Assembly (NCBI RefSeq): GCF_037482845.1
Contig: NZ_JBBHJW010000006.1
Location: 1 to 64,000, forward strand
DNA: 64,000 nt
Direction of reading: 5' to 3'
Origin: Paucibacter_B soli
GTDB lineage: Bacteria > Pseudomonadota > Gammaproteobacteria > Burkholderiales > Burkholderiaceae_C
Shown: piece after piece, positions 45,859 to 54,910 of the stretch
How the letters are laid out: every line of letters starts with the position of its first letter
Position numbering within the stretch: the stretch's first letter is position 1
Position numbers and translations under genes: made by a program
Notes under the pieces: model-generated
Told to the model about the DNA's origin: nothing
Databases searched by the model: none
What the model saw: the letters and a program-made list of their open reading frames with translations, nothing else

Positions 45859-48669
45859 ATGACATCGAAGTTCGCTGGGCCGGCGGCCTGGGTGGCCGCC
45901 GGTCTGGCGCTGGCATTGCTGGTCGCCGTGCCGCCCGCTGGCGCAGCCGCCAAGCCGGCGGCAAGCATAGGTGCGCAGAAGCAGCAGCCGCTCAAGCGCA
46001 GCGCGCCGCCGCTGGCAAAGGCCGAGTTCGTGCGCGAGCTCGGCGGCATTTCGGAATACCGCCTGCCCAACGGGCTGCAGATCCTGCTCTTCCCCGACGA
46101 GGCGCAGAGCACCACCACCGTCAACATCACCTACCGGGTGGGCAGCCGGCATGAATCGCAGGGCGAGTACGGCATGGCGCATCTGCTTGAGCATATGGTG
46201 TTCAAGGGCACGCCCACACACAAGGACATCGCCGGCGAGCTGGCCGCGCGCGGCGTGCGCTTCAACGGCAGCACCACCACCGACCGCACCAACTACTTCG
46301 CCTCCTTCAATGCCAGCGAGCCGACGCTGGACTTCATGCTGAAGCTGGAAGCCGACCGCATGCTCAACGCCTTCATTGCCCGCGCCGATCTCGACAAGGA
46401 GATGAGCGTGGTGCGCAACGAGTTCGAGCGTGGCGAGAACAACCCCAACCAGGTGCTGTTCCAGCGCGTGCAGGCGGTAGCCTATGACTGGCATGCCTAC
46501 GGCCACTCGACCATAGGCCCGAAGAGCGATATCGAGAACGTGCCGATCGAGAACCTGCAGGCCTTCTACCGGCGCTATTACCGGCCCGACAACGCCACCC
46601 TGCTGGTGGCCGGGCGCTTCGAGCCCGAGCAGGTGCTCAAGCAGATCGCCGCCATCTACGGCCCCTTGCCGCGCCCGGCTGCGCCGCTGCGCGAACCCTA
46701 TACGGTGGAGCCGGCCCAGGATGGTGAGCGCAGCGTGGTGGTGCGCCGCGTGGGCGGGCAGCCGATGCTGATGGTGCAGTACCACGTGCCTGCCGCGGCC
46801 CATGAAGATTCGGCGCCGTTGATGGTGCTGGGCATGCTGATGTCGCTGCAGCCCAGCGGCCTGCTCTACAAGGAGCTGGTGGAAAACAAGCTGGCGCTGG
46901 CCGCCGGCCTGGGCGGCATGGGCGGGCAGGGGCCCGGCGCGGTGCGTGCCTTCGTGGCGCTGGCGCCGGATGCCGACGCGGCCAAGGTGGAGCAGCGCCT
47001 GCTGGAGCTGTTGGAGGGGCGTGCCGGCAAACCCTTCGACGCGGCCGAACTGCAGCGCGTGCGCGAGCTGGCGCTGCTCACCTACCGCGAGCAGATGAAG
47101 CGGCCCGAGGCCCTGATCCAGCAGATCTCGTCGCTGCTGGGCGCGGGCGACTGGCGCCTGCTGTTCCAGTTGATGGAGGACCTGCCTCGCGTGACGCTGG
47201 ACGATGTGGAGCGGGTGCGCCGCGCCTACCTGCGTCCGGCCAACCGCACGCTGGGGCGCTATCTGCCGGCCAAGCAGGTCGAGCGCGTCGAGATCCCCGC
47301 GGCGCCGTCCTTGGACGAGCGCCTGGCGCATCTGCAGGGCCCGCCCAAGCTCGACGAGGGCGAGCGCTTCGACCCGACGCCGGCGCAGTTGGAGGCGCGC
47401 ACCGAGCGCCGCCAGCTGCCCAGCGGCATGAAGCTGCAAGTTCTCAACAAGCGCACGCGCGGCAACACCGTGTTGCTGCAGCTGCAGCTGCGCTGGGGCG
47501 AGCGCCAGGCCATGAAGCCGCTGCGCGGCGGCGATCTGGTGGACGACCTGCTCACCGAGGGCAGCACGACGCTGGACAAGCAGCAACTGCGCGACGAGCT
47601 GGTGCGCCTGAAGGCGGGCCTGCGCGTGGTCGGCGGCGCGCAGGGCGCCACGCTCTACCTGAGCGCCGAGCGCGACACCTTGCTGGAGGCGCTGCAGCTG
47701 GCTGCCGAACTGCTGCAGCGTCCGGCCCTGCCCGCGGATGCCTTCGATCGCATCAAGCAGGCCGGCCTGGCCGCGCTGCGCGGTTCACGCGAGGAGCTGG
47801 AAACCAAGCGCCAGGAGGCCACCAGGCTGCACTACAACCAGGCGCGCGGCGTGCGCTTCGGCGACGCCGACTACCTGCCCAGCGTGGACGACCGGCTCGC
47901 GCGCCTGCAGGCCATCACGCTGGATGAGGTGCGCGCCTTCCATGCCGAGTTCTGGTCGGCCAACGAGGCGCAGGTGGCCGTGGTGGGTGCGCTGCCCGCG
48001 GGCCTGGACGAGGCGCTGGAGCGGCTCTTCGGCGGCTGGAAAAAGCCACAGGCGCCGCGTTTCGTGCGCCATTTCTCCACCCATGTGGAGATACCCGCCG
48101 CACGTTTCGACGTGAGCGTGCGCGACAAGGCGAATGCCAGCCTGCGCATGGATCAACGTTTCGCGCTGAATCAGAAGGATGCCGACTACCTGCCCATGCT
48201 GTTGGCCGTGCACATCTTCGGTGGCGGCGGTATCGAGAGCCGCTTGTCGGAGCGCGTGCGCCAGAAGGAGGGGCTCAGCTATGGCGTGGGCGCCTCGCTG
48301 GAAAGCAGCTACTGGGGCCAGGAGGGCGCTCTGGTGATCAGCGGCAGCTTCGCACCGCAGAACCGCGAGCGCGTGCTGGCGCTGGTGCACGAGGAGCTGG
48401 CGCGCATGACGCGCGATGGCGTCAGCGCCGCCGAGCTGGCACGCGCCAAGACGGCGCTGCTGCAGGCCGCGCTGCAGGCGCGCGCCAACGAGGGCCAGCT
48501 GGCCGCCCAGCTGAACGCACTGGGCGAGGACGGCCGCAGCTGGCTGGCCGAGCAGGAAGAGGAGACACGCCTGCAGGCGGCGACGCTGGCGCAGGTGAAC
48601 GCCGCCTGGCGCCGGCTGGTGCGGCCCGAGGGCTTTGTGATCAGCACCGCCGGCGACTTCATGAACTAG
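45859..48669 (+). CDS. M16-family zinc peptidase, fused active and inactive halves
   Basis: A 936-residue exported pitrilysin-type protein with a signal peptide (cleavage around AAA, residue 30-33). The N-terminal half carries the inverted zinc motif HLLEH (H108, E111, H112) and the distal glutamate in VVRNEFERGEN. The C-terminal half (from about 505) has the M16 fold, with GGGGIESRLSERVRQKEGLSYG, but no zinc motif. Many bacteria encode the halves as two genes; here they are one chain. GAGGAA precedes the ATG. It probably degrades peptides in the periplasm. The stop shares CTAG with the convergent M3 gene. Confidence 0.92.
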   Translation: MTSKFAGPAAWVAAGLALALLVAVPPAGAAAKPAASIGAQKQQPLKRSAPPLAKAEFVRELGGISEYRLPNGLQILLFPDEAQSTTTVNITYRVGSRHESQGEYGMAHLLEHMVFKGTPTHKDIAGELAARGVRFNGSTTTDRTNYFASFNASEPTLDFMLKLEADRMLNAFIARADLDKEMSVVRNEFERGENNPNQVLFQRVQAVAYDWHAYGHSTIGPKSDIENVPIENLQAFYRRYYRPDNATLLVAGRFEPEQVLKQIAAIYGPLPRPAAPLREPYTVEPAQDGERSVVVRRVGGQPMLMVQYHVPAAAHEDSAPLMVLGMLMSLQPSGLLYKELVENKLALAAGLGGMGGQGPGAVRAFVALAPDADAAKVEQRLLELLEGRAGKPFDAAELQRVRELALLTYREQMKRPEALIQQISSLLGAGDWRLLFQLMEDLPRVTLDDVERVRRAYLRPANRTLGRYLPAKQVERVEIPAAPSLDERLAHLQGPPKLDEGERFDPTPAQLEARTERRQLPSGMKLQVLNKRTRGNTVLLQLQLRWGERQAMKPLRGGDLVDDLLTEGSTTLDKQQLRDELVRLKAGLRVVGGAQGATLYLSAERDTLLEALQLAAELLQRPALPADAFDRIKQAGLAALRGSREELETKRQEATRLHYNQARGVRFGDADYLPSVDDRLARLQAITLDEVRAFHAEFWSANEAQVAVVGALPAGLDEALERLFGGWKKPQAPRFVRHFSTHVEIPAARFDVSVRDKANASLRMDQRFALNQKDADYLPMLLAVHIFGGGGIESRLSERVRQKEGLSYGVGASLESSYWGQEGALVISGSFAPQNRERVLALVHEELARMTRDGVSAAELARAKTALLQAALQARANEGQLAAQLNALGEDGRSWLAEQEEETRLQAATLAQVNAAWRRLVRPEGFVISTAGDFMN

Positions 48670-50675
48670 GCCATGCCCTGGTGGCGCAAGAGCGCGTCGA
48701 TCTGCGGCTCGCGGCCGCGGAAGGCCTTGAAGTTCTCCATCGCGCTGCGTGCGCCACCCATCTCCAGCACGTTCTGCAGGTAGCGTTCGCCGGTGGCGGC
48801 GTTGAACACGCCCTCCACCTCGAACGCGCTCCAGGCATCGGCCGACAGCACCTCGGCCCATTTGTAGCTGTAATAACCCGCCGAGTAGCCGCCCGCGAAG
48901 ATGTGCGAGAAGCTGTGCTGGAAGCGGTTGAAGGCGGGCGGCGGGTTCACCGAGACCTCGGCGCGCACCTCGTCGAGCAACTGCTGGATCTGGCCAGCGC
49001 TGCCCGGTTCGGCGTGAAGGCGCATGTCGAACAGCGAGAACTCGATCTGGCGCAGGGTCTGCAGGCCGGACTGGAAGTTCTTGGCCGCGGTCATCTTGTC
49101 GAAGAGGGCGCGCGGCAGCGGCTCGCCCGTGTCCACATGGGCCGAGAGCTGCTGCAGCACCTCCCATTCCCAGCAATAGTTCTCCATGAACTGGCTGGGC
49201 AACTCCACCGCGTCCCATTCCACGCCCGAGATGCCCGAGACGCCCAGCTCGTTGACCTGGGTCAGCAGGTGGTGCAGGCCGTGACCGAACTCGTGGAACA
49301 GCGTCGTCACATCGTCGTGGGTCAACAAAGCAGGCTTGTCACCGGCGGGCGAAGCGAAATTGCACACCAGCTGCGCCACCGGCAGTTGTTGCCGTCCCTC
49401 GGGCCGCGCCCAGCGGCTGCGCACCTCGTCCATCCAGGCGCCCGGGCGCTTGCCCGGGCGCGCGTACAGGTCCAGGTAGAACTGCCCGATGGGCTGAGCA
49501 GCACGTTCCAGGCGGTAGAACTTGACGCTCTCATGCCAGACCTCGGCGCAGTCCTCGACGATGCTCACATTGAAGACGCGCTCGATGATGCCGAACAGGC
49601 CTTGCAGCACGCGCGGCACGGTGAGGTACTGGCGCACCTCCTGGTCGCTGAAGGCGTAGCGCGCCTGCTTGAGCTTCTCCGAGTAGTAGGCCTGGTCCCA
49701 AGCCTGCAGGTCCGCGCCCTCGCCGGCGAATTCGCGCAGCTCGGCCAGGTCCTGCTGCGCGAAGGGCCTGGCCTTGGCGGCCAGCTCGCGCAGGAACTCC
49801 AGCACCTGGGTGGGCGAGTCGGCCATCTTGGCCACCAGCGAGGCCTCGGCGAAGTTGGCATAACCCAGCAGCTGCGCCTCTTCCTGGCGCAGTTGCAGCA
49901 GCTCCTGCATCAGCGCGCTATTGTCCAGCTCGGGCTTGGCACCGAGCTCGCTGGCGCGCGTGACATAGGCGCGGTAGACGGTTTCGCGCAGCGCCCGGTT
50001 GCTGCAGTACTGCATCACCGGCAGATAGCAGGGGAAATGCAGCGTGATCTTGTGGCCGTCTAGGCCCTCAGCCTGCGCAGCCGCGCGCGCATTCGCCGCC
50101 ACATCGGCCGGCACGCCGTCCAGCTCCTCGGCCGTGGCGTAATAGGCGAAGCCATCGGTGGCGTCCAGCACATGCTCGGAGAACTGCTGGCCCAGCTCGG
50201 CGCTGCGCTCCTGGATGGTGGCAAAGCGTGCCTTGGCCTCGCCCTGCAGCTCGGCGCCCGAGAGCACGAAGTCGCGCATCCACAGCGTCAGGGCGCGCTG
50301 GCGCGCCGGGTTCAGCGCGCTGGCGTTCGCATGGATGGCCTTGTATTTGGCGTAGAGCTTCTCGTCGGCGCCCAGGCTGGTATAGAACTCGGTCACCGCC
50401 GGCAGCATGGCGTTGTAGGCCTCGCGCAGCTCGGGCGTGTTGGCCACGGCATTCAGATGGCCGACGGCGCCCCAGGCATGCGAGAGCCGCTCGGTGGCGA
50501 CGCTGAGGATGGACTCCAGCGCGTCGTAGTCGGCCGGCGTGTCGTCTGCGGTGGCCTTGGCGAGGGCCTGCTGGGCCTGCGCCAGCAATTCGGAGATGGC
50601 GGGCGCGATGTGCTCGGGGCGGATCTGCGCGAAATGCGGCAGGGCGGCGGTGGACAGCAAGGGGTTGGTGTTCAT
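48666..50675 (-). CDS. prlC: Oligopeptidase A (M3 metallopeptidase)
   Basis: A 669-residue cytoplasmic thimet-type oligopeptidase. HEFGH is at residues 461-465 (TTLFHEFGHGLHHLL), the third ligand is in the ELPSQFMENYCWE segment, and the C-terminal YSAGYYSYKWAEVLS is characteristic of PrlC/OpdA. It breaks down peptides, including cleaved signal peptides. I took ATG 50675 (MNTNPLLS) rather than 50708. No strong Shine-Dalgarno; a GACACT hexamer lies six bases upstream. Confidence 0.94.
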   Translation of the reverse strand: MNTNPLLSTAALPHFAQIRPEHIAPAISELLAQAQQALAKATADDTPADYDALESILSVATERLSHAWGAVGHLNAVANTPELREAYNAMLPAVTEFYTSLGADEKLYAKYKAIHANASALNPARQRALTLWMRDFVLSGAELQGEAKARFATIQERSAELGQQFSEHVLDATDGFAYYATAEELDGVPADVAANARAAAQAEGLDGHKITLHFPCYLPVMQYCSNRALRETVYRAYVTRASELGAKPELDNSALMQELLQLRQEEAQLLGYANFAEASLVAKMADSPTQVLEFLRELAAKARPFAQQDLAELREFAGEGADLQAWDQAYYSEKLKQARYAFSDQEVRQYLTVPRVLQGLFGIIERVFNVSIVEDCAEVWHESVKFYRLERAAQPIGQFYLDLYARPGKRPGAWMDEVRSRWARPEGRQQLPVAQLVCNFASPAGDKPALLTHDDVTTLFHEFGHGLHHLLTQVNELGVSGISGVEWDAVELPSQFMENYCWEWEVLQQLSAHVDTGEPLPRALFDKMTAAKNFQSGLQTLRQIEFSLFDMRLHAEPGSAGQIQQLLDEVRAEVSVNPPPAFNRFQHSFSHIFAGGYSAGYYSYKWAEVLSADAWSAFEVEGVFNAATGERYLQNVLEMGGARSAMENFKAFRGREPQIDALLRHQGMA

Positions 50676-50738
50676 TGCAGGAGTGTCACTTCCGAAGTGT
50701 TTGGGCATGCATGCTCTGACAGATCGCTGGGAGGATCG

Positions 50739-50757
50739 ATCAAAACCCGATCAAGAA
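50739..50757. repeat. 19-base direct repeat, copy 1
   Basis: ATCAAAACCCGATCAAGAA, upstream of prlC, is identical to copy 2, whose start lies 97 bases away. The 78 bases between the copies are AT-richer than their surroundings. The origin is unclear; a scar of a recombination or insertion event is possible. Confidence 0.85.
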
Positions 50758-50835
50758 ATTTCGGCAGCTTCAGTGGAGTTAAGTTGTTGATTTGCAAGGA
50801 AATAGATTTGCATGCATGGCGTCGCTCCCGGCGGC

Positions 50836-50854
50836 ATCAAAACCCGATCAAGAA
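50836..50854. repeat. 19-base direct repeat, copy 2
   Basis: A second identical copy of ATCAAAACCCGATCAAGAA ends two bases before the last codon (stop) of the AlbA-type ATPase gene, at the junction between this low-GC gene and prlC. Confidence 0.85.
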
Positions 50855-50856
50855 CC

Positions 50857-52314
50857 TCAGGCCCAGTGCGGAACATAGCCAGCGCGTGGATGTTCCGGGT
50901 CTGCCACCCGTATCAGGCCGGTGTCCAATGTCTTGTTGATCACCGCAGTGGCTTGAGCGGCATTTTTCGTGGCGATACCCAGGCGGGCGCAGAGACTTGC
51001 ATTCTTCATCTTGTCGCCACTGAGAAACTTCAGTACCGCATGGAAGTAGCAAGCGCGTACTCGCTCGTCTTGTGTCATCTCTGCAAAGCTGCGGGGGCCG
51101 TAGAGCACCGCCTGAGTGGCGTTGCTTTCGGCCCGGAATAGCGGGGCCGGCAGTTGGAACAGCTCGCAGGACTGCACGACCTTGTCGAGCCCGCTGCCCT
51201 GTTCTTCGCACATCTTCATGCGCCGCATCAATGATGCCAGTGCCTCGTTGCGCGAGCGTGGCGGCAAGTCAATCATGCGTTCAGGTTTGACCAATGTCGC
51301 GCCAGGATTGCTGATTTCCAGGCGGTCCTCGAAAAGTTCAATCTGCGGGCCGGCGCCGCTGACGGTCATGTCTTGATGGATCAAGGCATTGGCCACCAAC
51401 TCGCGCACCGCCAAACTTGGGAAAAGCGGCCGTTCGTCGCGCAGCGCTGCGCCGATGTGCTCGTTCTTGGGGAGCAGATTGTTGACGTACTCAATCAAGC
51501 CTTCGAAGCCCACGGCATAGCCCTTCTGCCCGTCGAGGCGGTGGCTGACCGCGGCAGCGCGGTTCTTGCCTCTGTAGGCGACAAAGCGCACAGCCTTGCG
51601 TGCCAGGCTGGCCTCGAAGTCACTCAGCCGCGACGCAAAAAGGATGGCGCCGAGATTGGTGATGTTCCAGCGCGCGCCGACGTCGCGCGTGATCAGTCGG
51701 TCAGCGGCGAGCTTCTCGAAGATGCCGGCACGGTTGTCGGGCAAGGGTTGTCCGGTCAAACGGAAATAGTGGCTGTAGTCCAGCAGGCTCAACACTTCGT
51801 CGCTGCTGACATACTGACGGGCAATGCCTTGTTCCCAGCGATAGGGTTGCAGGCGCTCAATCAAGCGCTGGTAACGCTCGGGGTAGTCCGTGAGTCTCGG
51901 CGTGGCGCTGCCGATGCGGATAAAGGGTACGCCGTTGAAGGCCACTGGCGCACCCGTCGCGGCCGGAATTTCCAGCAAGACGAGTTGGCCACTCGGGTGA
52001 GAGACGGTGCGAAATGAGAAGGCGATGCTCGGTTGCAGGCTGTTCGCCAGCCAGAGGGACAGACCTTGGTTGCCTACCTTCTTGATGTCTGGATTGAACT
52101 CCGTGCCAATGATGGTGTGACCGGCATCTTCAACACCCCAGACCATATAGGCAAGATCCTGCCCGTCGATGCGAGCCGCGTTGGACAGGGCCGAACACCG
52201 CTTGCCGATCATCTCGGGATCGGTGTTGTTGCCCTTGAACTCCAGCCAGCTTGTTTCAGCGGGCTCCGCCAGCAACTGGGAGATCAGCGCGATATCGCGA
52301 TCCGGATTCGTCAT
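50857..52314 (-). CDS. Schlafen AlbA_2-domain ATP-binding protein
   Basis: A 485-residue cytoplasmic protein: AlbA_2/Schlafen domain (about 15-135; ETSWLEFKGNNTDPEMIGK, YMVWGVEDAGHTIIG), then a GHKL-type ATPase-like region (about 295-360; VRELVANALIHQD, an N-box-like ExxxN), and a C-terminal winged helix (about 405-485). This architecture is the COG2865 group, often called RecG-like regulators, found in accessory and defence islands. GC content is visibly lower (about 50-65 percent in lines counted) than in flanking genes, suggesting acquisition. The ATG overlaps the stop of the S66 peptidase gene (ATGA). Confidence 0.85.
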   Translation of the reverse strand: MTNPDRDIALISQLLAEPAETSWLEFKGNNTDPEMIGKRCSALSNAARIDGQDLAYMVWGVEDAGHTIIGTEFNPDIKKVGNQGLSLWLANSLQPSIAFSFRTVSHPSGQLVLLEIPAATGAPVAFNGVPFIRIGSATPRLTDYPERYQRLIERLQPYRWEQGIARQYVSSDEVLSLLDYSHYFRLTGQPLPDNRAGIFEKLAADRLITRDVGARWNITNLGAILFASRLSDFEASLARKAVRFVAYRGKNRAAAVSHRLDGQKGYAVGFEGLIEYVNNLLPKNEHIGAALRDERPLFPSLAVRELVANALIHQDMTVSGAGPQIELFEDRLEISNPGATLVKPERMIDLPPRSRNEALASLMRRMKMCEEQGSGLDKVVQSCELFQLPAPLFRAESNATQAVLYGPRSFAEMTQDERVRACYFHAVLKFLSGDKMKNASLCARLGIATKNAAQATAVINKTLDTGLIRVADPEHPRAGYVPHWA

Positions 52315-53357
52315 AGGCAGGGTAGGTGCCGCAATTCAAACGCGTCGGGTACGCCAATCAACTCGGCCCAGTGTCCTTGGATCAGACTGAGCTGGGGAGG
52401 GCGGTGGCCAATATCCATGTCCAGCAGCACGGGGATCCCCAGATCGCCCAGAGCAGACCGGATCGCGCCTTCATGAGTCAGCATGCCCACTGCAGGCGCG
52501 TCGGGTGCCGCGTGGCGTCCGATCAGGATGCCTGCTGCCTGCTCGAACCAACCATGCAGGCGCAGGCTGTGCAGCGCGCGCAGCAACTCGCAAGGGGACA
52601 TTTCCGCATTTTCCAGGAACACCAGCAGCGGCCCGATGCCTGGCTGCTGTACCCAGGAACGCAGGTCGCCAAACGCGGTGCCGGCGATGCGGCCGAGGGT
52701 GTCGATGCAGCCGCCAATCAGCCGGCCACGCACATGGAGCGTTGGCTCGGCCGGGTTCAGGCTGCGCCAGCGCGTGGGCTCGGTGAGCGCATAGCCCGCA
52801 TCGGGCGTCGCGGCCCAATCCGGCGCCTTGGCTTGCCAATGCGAGGACGGCTGCTGCACCAGTGCTTGATCCGCCGCGCTGCGCAAGGCGGCCCAATAGG
52901 CGGAGGTGGTGGCATCCAGCTGCGCCGCGCCCAGCTCCATGAGGTTGGGGCCATGCAGGCTCATCCAGCCCGCGCGCAGACACAGCGGCACTTGCAGGGT
53001 GCTGAGGTCGGAAAAGCCGCAGAACCACTTGGGCGTGGTGGCCGCCAGGGCCTCGAAATCCAGCAAGGGCAGCAGCTCGATGGCGCGCTCGCCACCCCAG
53101 GGCGGCATCACTGCCGCAATCGTGGGATCCAGCAGCAGGGCCTGCAACTCTGCAGCACGTTCGGCGGCCGGCGCACTGCATTGCTGCTGCTGGCGGCGTA
53201 GCGTGGCGCCTTCACGAACCTGAAATCCCTGTGCCTGCAGGTGGGCGATGGCTCTACCCAGTCGAGGCCAGCGCGACTGCGGTACGCCGGACGAGGGTGC
53301 GCACAGGGCAATGCAGTCGCCTTCGCGCAACGGGCGCGGCCGGCACGGCAGGGGCAT
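52311..53357 (-). CDS. S66-family LD-carboxypeptidase/MccF-like serine peptidase
   Basis: A 348-residue protein with S66 signatures: GDCIALCAPSSGVPQSRW at the N-terminus, MPPWGGERAIELLPLLDF, the nucleophile-elbow region CGFSDLSTLQ, and a C-terminal DIGHRPPQLSLIQG. There is no signal peptide. Members either trim murein tetrapeptides (LdcA) or inactivate microcin C-type nucleotide-peptide antibiotics (MccF). I prefer ATG 53357 (MPLPCRPRP), four bases after the folD stop, over 53381, which would overlap folD. Coupling to an AlbA-type ATPase is unusual. Confidence 0.85.
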   Translation of the reverse strand: MPLPCRPRPLREGDCIALCAPSSGVPQSRWPRLGRAIAHLQAQGFQVREGATLRRQQQQCSAPAAERAAELQALLLDPTIAAVMPPWGGERAIELLPLLDFEALAATTPKWFCGFSDLSTLQVPLCLRAGWMSLHGPNLMELGAAQLDATTSAYWAALRSAADQALVQQPSSHWQAKAPDWAATPDAGYALTEPTRWRSLNPAEPTLHVRGRLIGGCIDTLGRIAGTAFGDLRSWVQQPGIGPLLVFLENAEMSPCELLRALHSLRLHGWFEQAAGILIGRHAAPDAPAVGMLTHEGAIRSALGDLGIPVLLDMDIGHRPPQLSLIQGHWAELIGVPDAFELRHLPCL

Positions 53358-53361
53358 TTGT

Positions 53362-54222
53362 TCAGCCCTTCGCAGCGGCACGCTCGGCCGACTCCATCGT
53401 ATTGACCAGCAGCATGGTGATGGTCATCGGGCCGACCCCGCCCGGCACCGGGGTGATCCAGCCGGCGACGTCCTTGACGCCATCGAAATCGACGTCGCCG
53501 CAGAGCTTGCCCTCGTCATTGCGGTTCATGCCCACGTCTATCACCACCGCGCCGGGCTTGACCATGTCCTTGGTCAAGACATTGCGCTTGCCCACCGCGG
53601 CCACGACCACATCGGCCTGGCGCGTCATCGCGCCCAGGTCGGCGGTGCCGCTGTGGCAGATGGTGACGGTGGCATTGGCCTGCAGCAGCATCATGGCCAT
53701 GGGCTTGCCGACGATATTGCTGCGACCTATCACCACCGCATGCTTGCCGCGCAGATCCTGCATGCCGATGCTCTCCAGCATCTTCATGCAGCCATAGGGC
53801 GTGCAGGCCTTGAAGCCTTGCTCGCCGACCATCAGCGCGCCGGCGCTGGCGACGTGGAAGCCGTCCACATCCTTCTCGGGCGAGATCGCCTCGATGACCT
53901 TGTGGTCGTCGATGTGCTTGGGCAGCGGCAGCTGCACCAGGATGCCGTGGATGCTCGGGTCCTTGTTGAGCGCCTCGACGCGCGCCAGCAGCTCGGCCTC
54001 GCTCATCGTCGCCTCGTACTTCTCCAGCACCGAATGCAGGCCGGCGTCCTCGCAGGCCTTGACCTTGTTGCGCACATAGACCTGGCTGGCCTGGTTGTCG
54101 CCCACCAGCACCACCGCCAGGCCGGGCTTGAGCCCCTTGGCCGTCAGCGCCGCGGCGCGTTGCGCCACTTCGGCGCGGAGTTGCTTGGAGAGGGCGTTGC
54201 CGTCGATCAGTTGGGCGGTCAT
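53362..54222 (-). CDS. folD: Bifunctional methylenetetrahydrofolate dehydrogenase/cyclohydrolase
   Basis: A 286-residue enzyme that interconverts 5,10-methylene-, methenyl- and 10-formyl-tetrahydrofolate with NADP. Both family signatures are present: VYVRNKVKACEDAG (catalytic Lys/Tyr helix) and the dinucleotide-binding GKHAVVIGRSNIVGKPMA, then PVPGGVGPMTI. The ATG at 54222 has AGGAGT upstream; the longer frame is ignored because it reads through a terminator. It is followed by the S66/AlbA pair on the same strand. Confidence 0.97.
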   Translation of the reverse strand: MTAQLIDGNALSKQLRAEVAQRAAALTAKGLKPGLAVVLVGDNQASQVYVRNKVKACEDAGLHSVLEKYEATMSEAELLARVEALNKDPSIHGILVQLPLPKHIDDHKVIEAISPEKDVDGFHVASAGALMVGEQGFKACTPYGCMKMLESIGMQDLRGKHAVVIGRSNIVGKPMAMMLLQANATVTICHSGTADLGAMTRQADVVVAAVGKRNVLTKDMVKPGAVVIDVGMNRNDEGKLCGDVDFDGVKDVAGWITPVPGGVGPMTITMLLVNTMESAERAAAKG

Positions 54223-54245
54223 GGTGAGGACTCCTAGAAAGCAAA

Positions 54246-54268
54246 GAGGCCGCTGTAGCAGCGGCCTC
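54246..54268 (-). terminator. Terminator of the two-component operon
   Basis: A perfect ten-base-pair stem with a three-base loop (GAGGCCGCTG-TAG-CAGCGGCCTC) lies 18 bases past the response regulator stop. On the minus strand it is followed by TTTGCTTTC, a weak T-tract. It separates the regulator operon from folD. Confidence 0.75.
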
Positions 54269-54286
54269 GATGGGGGTATGTCGTGT

Positions 54287-54910
54287 TCAGGCCTTGGCAG
54301 GGGCGCCCAAGGCAATCTTGAGCAGGTCGGCCACGGTGTTGGCGTTCAGCTTCTCCATGATGTTGGCGCGATGCGCCTCCACCGTCTTGATGCTGATGCC
54401 CAGATCGTCGGCGATCTGCTTGTTGAGGCGGCCGGCGACGATGCGCTCCAGCACCTGGGCCTCGCGGGTGGTGAGGCGCGAGAGCAGGGCGTCGCGGCTG
54501 GCGGCTTCCTGGTGGCTGGAGAAGGCCTCGCGGGCCTGGTCGAGCATGCGCTCCACCAGGGCCAGCAGCTCGTCTTCCTTGAAGGGCTTCTCGATGAAGT
54601 CCATCGCGCCCTTCTTCATGGTCTGCACCGCCATCGGCACATCGCCGTGGCCGGTGATGAAGACCACCGGCAGCGGGCTGCGGCGTTCCAGCAGGCGGTC
54701 CTGCAGCTCCAGGCCGCTCATGCCCTCCATGCGGATGTCGGCGATCAGGCAGGCCACTTCGCGCGGGTCGTAACGGCTCAGGAAGGACTCGGCAGAGTCA
54801 AAGCACTTGACGCGGTAGTCTTTGCCCTCCAGCAGCCATTGCAGGGAATCGCGCACGGCTTCGTCATCATCGACAACGTAGACGTTGCCCTTCTTCGGAA
54901 TCAGGCTCAT
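54287..54910 (-). CDS. FixJ/NarL-type response regulator
   Basis: A 207-residue regulator. Receiver domain (about 8-122): acidic pocket YVVDDDEAV, phospho-acceptor D58 in LIADIRMEG, Thr in FITGHGD and Lys in IEKPF. The C-terminal LuxR-type helix-turn-helix (about 140-200) has LTTREAQVLERIVAGRLNKQ and ISIKTVEAHRANIMEKL. It is coupled to the histidine kinase by ATGA and therefore its cognate partner. The target may include the divergent pyruvate dehydrogenase operon. Confidence 0.94.
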   Translation of the reverse strand: MSLIPKKGNVYVVDDDEAVRDSLQWLLEGKDYRVKCFDSAESFLSRYDPREVACLIADIRMEGMSGLELQDRLLERRSPLPVVFITGHGDVPMAVQTMKKGAMDFIEKPFKEDELLALVERMLDQAREAFSSHQEAASRDALLSRLTTREAQVLERIVAGRLNKQIADDLGISIKTVEAHRANIMEKLNANTVADLLKIALGAPAKA

